A stretch of 32,582 bases of DNA. Source: Candidatus Scybalomonas excrementigallinarum (GTDB lineage Bacteria > Bacillota > Clostridia > Lachnospirales > Lachnospiraceae). This document shows, piece by piece, positions 28,881 through 32,582 of this stretch. The translations under genes and the position numbers were made by a program. The notes beneath the pieces were generated by a model. It saw nothing but the letters and a program-made list of their open reading frames with translations, ran no database searches and was not told the DNA's origin. Every line of letters begins with the position of its first letter. The first letter of the stretch is position 1. The stretch is taken from positions 1-32,582 of the forward strand of contig DVIZ01000050.1 in NCBI GenBank assembly GCA_018710905.1. Direction: 5' to 3'.

Positions 28881-28953
28881 TGACTCTGAGAAAAGCTATA
28901 TTCCTCTCCCCTCAAAGATACTATTTTGTTTTTATTAGCCATTCTCAGAGTCA
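28881..28953 (+). repeat. 12-bp perfect hairpin with C-rich loop after ribozyme 3
   Basis: TGACTCTGAGAA (28881-28892) pairs perfectly with TTCTCAGAGTCA (28942-28953). The 49-nt loop contains CCUCUCCCCUC, complementary to the purine-rich AAGGAGAA site before the next gene. Placement and design match the hairpin after ribozyme 2, but the sequences differ. Confidence 0.75.
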
Positions 28954-28976
28954 GTTTATAAAAAGGAGAAAAGATT

Positions 28977-29222
28977 ATGGAGTTAAAAAGAATAGCAGTA
29001 GATTGTTTACTGCAACATTTTAAAACATTATATCAACAGTCTATTGACGGACAAGCAGCAGATTTTGGGGAACCATGTGCAAAATGTCCATATAACAAAG
29101 AGTGTGGATGCAACTGGTATGAAAATATCGCTCCAGCATTGGAAGGAACAAAAATTCCTGTTTCTTTCCCTCTTCCAAATGATGAATGGGATCAAGAGAG
29201 ACAAGAACAAGAACAGGAATAG
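28977..29222 (+). CDS. Early small Cys protein, 81 aa
   Basis: This protein contains EPCAKCPYNKECGCNWYENI, with four cysteines in a compact CxxC-x6-CxC pattern that suggests a small zinc or iron-sulfur site. A Gln/Glu-rich tail follows. AAAAGGAG lies upstream of the ATG. It is the first gene after ribozyme 3 and its hairpin, and precedes the ERF gene by 15 bases, so the two probably share the processed RNA. Its cysteine pattern recalls the first early gene (CRYC...C), but the proteins are otherwise different. Function unknown. Confidence 0.7.
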   Translation: MELKRIAVDCLLQHFKTLYQQSIDGQAADFGEPCAKCPYNKECGCNWYENIAPALEGTKIPVSFPLPNDEWDQERQEQEQE

Positions 29223-29237
29223 GAAAGGAGAAAAAAC

Positions 29238-29888
29238 ATGGGTATCTATGTAAAATTAGCTAAAATCCAAGAGCAATTAAATGTACCAAAATCAAGAGAG
29301 ATCTTCATGAAGAAAGGTAAAGTGAATTACAGAAAATATGAAGATATTATGAAAGCATTAAAGCCATTATTGCATGAAAATAAGGTGTGTATTTATATGA
29401 GTGATGAAATTGAAGCAGTTGCTCCTGATAGAGTGTACATAAAATCAACATTGAGATTGGTTGATCTTGAAACAGAAGAAATAATCGAAAATACAGCTTA
29501 TGCTCGTGAAGAGGATATAAAAGAAGAGGATCGAGAAGGTGCGGTGGCGAAAAGAACTTTAAGTGTTAGTTGTTATGCAAGAAAGTCAGCTCTTGTTGCA
29601 CTGTTTTGCATTGATGATAGCACAGGTTCTGAAAATCAGAACTCTAGTTCTGATAATAAACAGCAACAAGAAAACAATTTAGATGATGAGGGAATAAAGA
29701 AAGAGATAGCAACATTTTCGCGTCAAGAAATGTTGCAATTTATTTATAAGAATATGAAGGAAAAAAATATAGCAATGAGAGAGATCTGTGGACGATATAA
29801 TGCAGAATCTTTGGAAAGTATTTGTGATACATCTTTAGGAAAAGTTTGTTTTGCTCTGTACAAATCAAAACCAAAAGAAAAAAAATAA
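29238..29888 (+). CDS. ERF-family single-strand annealing protein
   Basis: This is a 216-aa phage recombinase of the ERF superfamily, which anneals single-stranded DNA during phage recombination and replication. The family pattern is seen in GKVNYRKYEDIMKALKPLLHENKVCIYMSDEI and RTLSVSCYARKSALVALFCIDD (consensus YxSYxDIxxALxPLL ... YARRYALxxLFGI). A Gln/Asn/Ser linker (about 130-150) leads to a small C-terminal helical domain. The start follows GGAAAGGAG. It ends on a terminator hairpin (29887-29912). A single-stranded-DNA-binding protein gene, often adjacent, is not seen here. Confidence 0.85.
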   Translation: MGIYVKLAKIQEQLNVPKSREIFMKKGKVNYRKYEDIMKALKPLLHENKVCIYMSDEIEAVAPDRVYIKSTLRLVDLETEEIIENTAYAREEDIKEEDREGAVAKRTLSVSCYARKSALVALFCIDDSTGSENQNSSSDNKQQQENNLDDEGIKKEIATFSRQEMLQFIYKNMKEKNIAMREICGRYNAESLESICDTSLGKVCFALYKSKPKEKK

Positions 29889-29912
29889 GGTCATGTATTT
29901 AAACATGACCTT
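29887..29912 (+). terminator. Hairpin at the end of the ERF gene
   Basis: AAGGTCATGT (29887-29896) pairs perfectly with ACATGACCTT (29903-29912) around a 6-nt loop. The stop codon lies at its edge. The following T's are few (TT then C), so termination may be partial. Confidence 0.6.
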
Positions 29913-30047
29913 CATACAAGCTCGTGATTATAAACAGCAATATCACAAAGCCTACTAACTGACAAGTATAGTATACCATTCATGCTGTTTATAGTCAATG
30001 CAGGTATCGTAATTTAGCAGAAGTTATCTGCTTTACGGGCTTGTATG
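29913..30047 (+). ncRNA. Candidate multi-branched structured RNA or replication origin structure
   Basis: P1: CATACAAGCTCG (29913-29924) with CGGGCTTGTATG (30036-30047), 12 bp with one wobble. P2: TGATTATAAACAGCA (29925-29939) with TGCTGTTTATAGTCA (29983-29997), 15 bp with one wobble, enclosing a 43-nt loop. P3: AGCAGA (30016-30021) with TCTGCT (30027-30032), extended by GTAA/TTAC. ATACC in the P2 loop (29973-29977) can pair with GGTAT (30003-30007), a possible pseudoknot. It lies between the ERF and RepA_N genes. It matches no ribozyme or riboswitch core I know; as DNA the same arms could extrude a cruciform near the replication genes. Confidence 0.6.
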
Positions 30048-30108
30048 GGGTATTAACATTCTAACCATAACTAATAAATATATCTATAAATAGAAGGAAG
30101 GGAAAGGC

Positions 30109-31038
30109 ATGGATAGGGATAGATATTACTATGAAGATACAATTGACAATAGCAAGTTCATAAAGGTTCCAAGTGAACTTATAAATAATAAATTATATAA
30201 AGGGTTATCTTGTGCTGCTAAGTGGTTATATGCACTTATGTTAGATAGAACTTCCCTTTCTTCAAATAATGGATGGGTAGATGAGAATAAGAGGGTGTAT
30301 ATATACTTCTCAATTGAAAGTATTATGGATTACCTGGAATGTAGCAAGCCTAAAGCAATTAAGGTACTAAAAGAATTGGTAGAAGTGGGGCTAGTAGAGA
30401 AAAAGAAACAAGGCCAGGGAAAGGCTACTATTCTTTATGTTAAAAGACTTCTTTCTTCAAAATTAAACAACCAGGAAAAGAAAGAAAGTACACCAGAGAA
30501 AGTTAAGGATAAAAGAAAGGTAATATTTTTTTATTCTTCTAGGTCAAAAAAATTTACTTGTAGAAGTAAAGAAAAAGAACTTCAAGAAGTAAAATATATT
30601 GCCTCTAATAAGACTAAATATAATCATAACAATTCTATGTATGATCGATCTATCTATCAAGATATGAGAAAGATGGATAAAGATAAGATTGAAGTTTATG
30701 AAAATGAACTAAAGAAAAATATAGAATTTGATCTCCTAGTAAATGATTTTGGACAAGATACAGTGCAGCCATTAGTTAATATCATGTTGGATGGGCTGAT
30801 GACAAAGAAAAAAGAGTTTGCTGGCATTAATACAGAGCTATTTAGAAATAGAATCTGGAAGCTCAGAATGAACCACATACAATATGCTATTTGGGGAATC
30901 AGAAACACAAAAGCCAAGATTAATAATATTTATGCCTATATGGCTAAGACGCTATATCAAGCGTCTACAACAGAAAGTTATTATTTCACCACACTGCTTA
31001 ATTACAACAAAAATAAGGAGCAATGTGTGGAGGAATAG
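30109..31038 (+). CDS. RepA_N-type replication initiator with DUF6017-like tail
   Basis: The N-terminal 120 residues of this 309-aa protein match the RepA_N domain: FIKVPSELINNKLYKGLSCAAKWLYALMLDRTSLS, NGWVDENKRVYIYFSIESIMDYLECSKPKAIKVLKELVEVGLVEKKKQGQGKATILYVK. This winged helix binds the origin in many Gram-positive plasmids and integrative elements. The C-terminal part (NELKKNIEFDLLV, MLDGLMTKKKEFAGINTELFRNRIWKL, NIYAYMAKTLYQA) resembles the DUF6017 tail often fused to it. It probably starts replication of the excised element. The start has AAGGAAGGG upstream. The downstream Rep-like gene's ribosome site lies in its final codons. Confidence 0.87.
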   Translation: MDRDRYYYEDTIDNSKFIKVPSELINNKLYKGLSCAAKWLYALMLDRTSLSSNNGWVDENKRVYIYFSIESIMDYLECSKPKAIKVLKELVEVGLVEKKKQGQGKATILYVKRLLSSKLNNQEKKESTPEKVKDKRKVIFFYSSRSKKFTCRSKEKELQEVKYIASNKTKYNHNNSMYDRSIYQDMRKMDKDKIEVYENELKKNIEFDLLVNDFGQDTVQPLVNIMLDGLMTKKKEFAGINTELFRNRIWKLRMNHIQYAIWGIRNTKAKINNIYAYMAKTLYQASTTESYYFTTLLNYNKNKEQCVEE

Positions 31039-31040
31039 AT

Positions 31041-31925
31041 ATGTTTATACGAGAGAAGAAAATAGATTGTGGCCAATACAGAGAGGTGGATATTATTCCA
31101 CGCACAGATAATGCAGAAAGAGCAGTTAAAGGAAAACGTGGTAAGCGTATTCGAGTGACTGCCCCTAAGCAGAAAGACATAAATGAAAAAAATGCCAGAA
31201 GATACTTGGTGCAACTAGGAAATGGGAATTTTGGAAAAGGGGATTTCCATGTTTCTCTTACATACAGTGCGGATAATTTACCTAGCACAGTAGAAGCTGC
31301 AGAAAAGTTTGTAGGTAACTATTTGCGAAAGGTAAGCAGAAGAAGAGAGAAACTTGGAGTAGAGCCTTTGAAGTACATATTAGTTACCGAATATAAATAC
31401 ACAAAAGATGGCAGCAGTATAACGAGAATCCACCACCATATTATTATGAATGGTGGATTAAATCGAACAGAAATAGAAGCAATGTGGACAAAGGAAAGAA
31501 TCAACTGGAAGAAGGCCCAAAATGATCCTAATTATTTTGATGAAATAAATCAGATAGGATGGGCCAATGCTGATCGTATCCAGGTTGATGAAAACGGAAT
31601 AGAAGCCTTGTGTAAATATATAACAAAAGAACCGCAGGGCAAAAAAAGATGGTCTTCTAGCAGGAACTTAATAAGACCAGAACAGATGCCAAATGCAGAT
31701 AGTAAGTATAGTAAAGCTAAAATAACACGGCTTGCAACTTCTGCAGATGCGGGAAAGAAATATTTCGAAAAACAATTTCCTTTGTACCAGATAGTTAGTG
31801 TACAGCCTGTTTACTATGATGAAACTGGCTGGCATATCTATCTGAAAATGTGGAAAAAAGATGATGTGATAGATAAGAAGAGGCAAAGGAGAAAAGGAGA
31901 AGGAAAATGGAAAAAGAATACTTAG
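31041..31925 (+). CDS. HUH endonuclease/replication protein-like
   Basis: This 294-aa protein shows the three motifs of HUH rolling-circle Rep enzymes. Motif 1 is FHVSLTYSADNLP; motif 2, the metal-binding histidines, is RIHHHIIMNGG; motif 3 is ALCKYITKEP, with the catalytic tyrosine in the Yxx(K) context. Such proteins nick DNA and stay linked to its 5' end. Related phage proteins are annotated as replication-associated. ATG 31041 with GGAGG seven bases upstream is preferred to ATG 31023, which precedes that site. It overlaps the next gene by 19 bases. Whether it replicates the element or has another nicking role is open. Confidence 0.78.
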   Translation: MFIREKKIDCGQYREVDIIPRTDNAERAVKGKRGKRIRVTAPKQKDINEKNARRYLVQLGNGNFGKGDFHVSLTYSADNLPSTVEAAEKFVGNYLRKVSRRREKLGVEPLKYILVTEYKYTKDGSSITRIHHHIIMNGGLNRTEIEAMWTKERINWKKAQNDPNYFDEINQIGWANADRIQVDENGIEALCKYITKEPQGKKRWSSSRNLIRPEQMPNADSKYSKAKITRLATSADAGKKYFEKQFPLYQIVSVQPVYYDETGWHIYLKMWKKDDVIDKKRQRRKGEGKWKKNT

Positions 31926-32149
31926 AAGAACTGGAACAGGCTAAAAAAAATGCTCGTTCCATGCATTCAGGAGTTAATAGGTATCAGCTTAGGTACTTGG
32001 GTAGCTATAAAGGGCGGTATCAAAATTATTATTATTACCAGGATAGTGAAGGAAACTACTGGTACGAAAATGATTATGATCGCCAAATGGAAGTAAAAGA
32101 GAAAGAAAAGAAAAAGCAAAAATTAAGAACTTGGAGGAGCGTGGCGTGA
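31907..32149 (+). CDS. Small Tyr-rich charged protein, 80 aa
   Basis: The N-terminus is an acidic/basic helix (MEKEYLEELEQAKKNARS). It is followed by a Tyr-rich segment, QLRYLGSYKGRYQNYYYYQD and NYWYENDYDRQ, then a Lys-rich tail. No family is recognised. AAAGGAGAAGG precedes the ATG. Overlaps of 19 bases with the Rep-like gene and 4 bases (GTGA) with the RecU gene show tight translational coupling. It is probably a DNA-linked accessory protein, but this is only inferred from the company it keeps. Confidence 0.65.
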   Translation: MEKEYLEELEQAKKNARSMHSGVNRYQLRYLGSYKGRYQNYYYYQDSEGNYWYENDYDRQMEVKEKEKKKQKLRTWRSVA

Positions 32150-32582
32150 TAGATAAAAGTAAAAGCATACGAGCAAGAAAAAACAATGCCAAAGGGCATA
32201 TGTTTGAAAGCTATATTAATGCTGCTTGCTCGTATTATAAAAGAACTGGACAAGCTGTTATAGAGAAGATTCCAGAACCGTTTCGGACCACTTCTACAGA
32301 AAGAAATGGAACGTTCTCTGGAAGGTTTATTTCTAATGCAAAGCCCGATTATATTGGAACGCTAAAAAATGGGCGTTCTATATGCTTTGAGGCTAAGTAT
32401 ACGACTACTGACAAAATGCAGCAGTCGGTATTAACAGATGAACAGTGGAAAAGCCTTGAAGAACATTACAAAATGGGAGCAGTAGTGGGCATTTGTATTG
32501 GAATTAAAGATGTATTTGCCTTTATTCCCTGGGAAGTATGGAAAGGAATGAAGGAGATATATGGAAGAAAACATCTTAAAAT
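32146..32582 (+). CDS. RecU-type Holliday junction resolvase, cut by window end
   Basis: The first 145 residues are visible. NNAKGHMFESYINAACSYYKRTGQAVIEKIPEPF is the RecU N-terminal signature. KPDYIGTLKNGRSICFEAKYTT holds the nuclease D...ExK metal site. LEEHYKMGAVVGICIGIKDVFAFIPWEVW is the typical C-terminal part. RecU-like enzymes cut four-way junctions; phage versions act during recombination and before packaging. The GTG start at 32146 overlaps the preceding stop and follows GGAGGA. Only a little of the C-terminus is missing. Confidence 0.9.
   Translation, partial: MIDKSKSIRARKNNAKGHMFESYINAACSYYKRTGQAVIEKIPEPFRTTSTERNGTFSGRFISNAKPDYIGTLKNGRSICFEAKYTTTDKMQQSVLTDEQWKSLEEHYKMGAVVGICIGIKDVFAFIPWEVWKGMKEIYGRKHLK

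Larger units (their letters stand above)
24720..32582. mobile_element. Left part of an integrated prophage or phage-like element
   Basis: The segment starts at the rlmD 3' end with a large serine recombinase. It continues with an XRE repressor and divergent operator region, a cluster of tiny early genes, ERF, RepA_N, HUH-type endonuclease and RecU genes. Structural, packaging or conjugation genes are not in the window, so phage and integrative element cannot be separated with certainty. The repressor switch plus ERF plus RecU favour a temperate phage. The right end and attR lie beyond the window. The 3' end of rumA/rlmD is a known insertion hotspot for integrative elements in streptococci. 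Confidence 0.85.

Noticed and set aside
29913-30047. Fourth hammerhead or a twister, hatchet or pistol ribozyme
   Set aside because: CUGAC is present but there is no CUGANGA, GAAA or GUC in the needed order, and I could not fit the conserved bases of the other classes as I remember them. It is kept only as an unnamed structure.
24720-32582. CRISPR array, retron or integron
   Set aside because: No regularly spaced identical repeats, no reverse transcriptase and no attC-like series were found; the repeats seen are ribozymes and hairpins.
1-32582. tRNA and rRNA genes
   Set aside because: I saw no cloverleaf with a GGTTCGAATCC-type T-arm and no rRNA-like sequence on either strand.

Overview
The window is a low-GC Firmicutes chromosome, most likely a spore-forming gut Clostridium of the Lachnospiraceae type. 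The order ireB-ruvX-DUF1292-(fur)-RNase J-ylbF-mltG-like-O-methyltransferase-U32 peptidase, an HPr-like protein without the active-site histidine, and TTG/GTG starts behind strong AGGAGG sites fit that group. The genus cannot be fixed from sequence alone.

Positions 1-24731 are core chromosome. In order: the 3' end of prmA; a relQ-type alarmone synthetase-rsmE-cysteine desulfurase-thiI run; a reverse HPr-like gene; mtaB; the ireB-ruvX-DUF1292 cluster, a decayed fur remnant, RNase J, a YlbF-family protein, a short MltG-like protein, an O-methyltransferase and a U32 tRNA-hydroxylation-type peptidase. Next come a reverse ECF sigma factor with two membrane-anchored partners, nfeD-stomatin, truA, a small Asn/Ser-rich protein behind a sigma-G-like promoter, a promoter-plus-terminator unit that looks like a small C-rich regulatory RNA, a TetR regulator, a rhodanese, and a THUMP RNA methyltransferase-papain-like protease-rdgB-yfcE-rlmD run.

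From about 24720 to the window end lies the left part of an integrated element (prophage or phage-like integrative element). A large serine recombinase converges on and overlaps the last codons of rlmD, so the 3' end of rlmD is the probable integration site. Inward there are a hairpin-rich non-coding block, an XRE repressor with a compact divergent switch (two promoters, each with a palindromic operator in its spacer, plus a third operator), several very small early genes, an ERF annealing protein, a RepA_N-type initiator, an HUH endonuclease-like protein, a small acidic/basic protein and a RecU-type resolvase cut by the window end.

The most striking finding is in the early region. Three copies of a structured RNA (27872-27946, 28360-28423, 28798-28874) carry the hammerhead ribozyme core: GAAA, stem III, GUC cleavage triplet, stem I, CUGANGA, in the circular order of a type II hammerhead. 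All three stems covary between copies, and a conserved GACC in loop I can pair with GGUC/GGUU beyond stem II. The copies sit between the tiny genes, so the early mRNA would be cut into separate pieces. Copies 2 and 3 are each followed by a long perfect hairpin whose loop carries a C-rich anti-Shine-Dalgarno tract just before the next gene. A further 135-nt multi-branched RNA or replication structure (29913-30047) precedes the replication genes. Other notable points are a second structured RNA after the stomatin gene, the fur deletion remnant, and an antisense-strand terminator inside one early gene.
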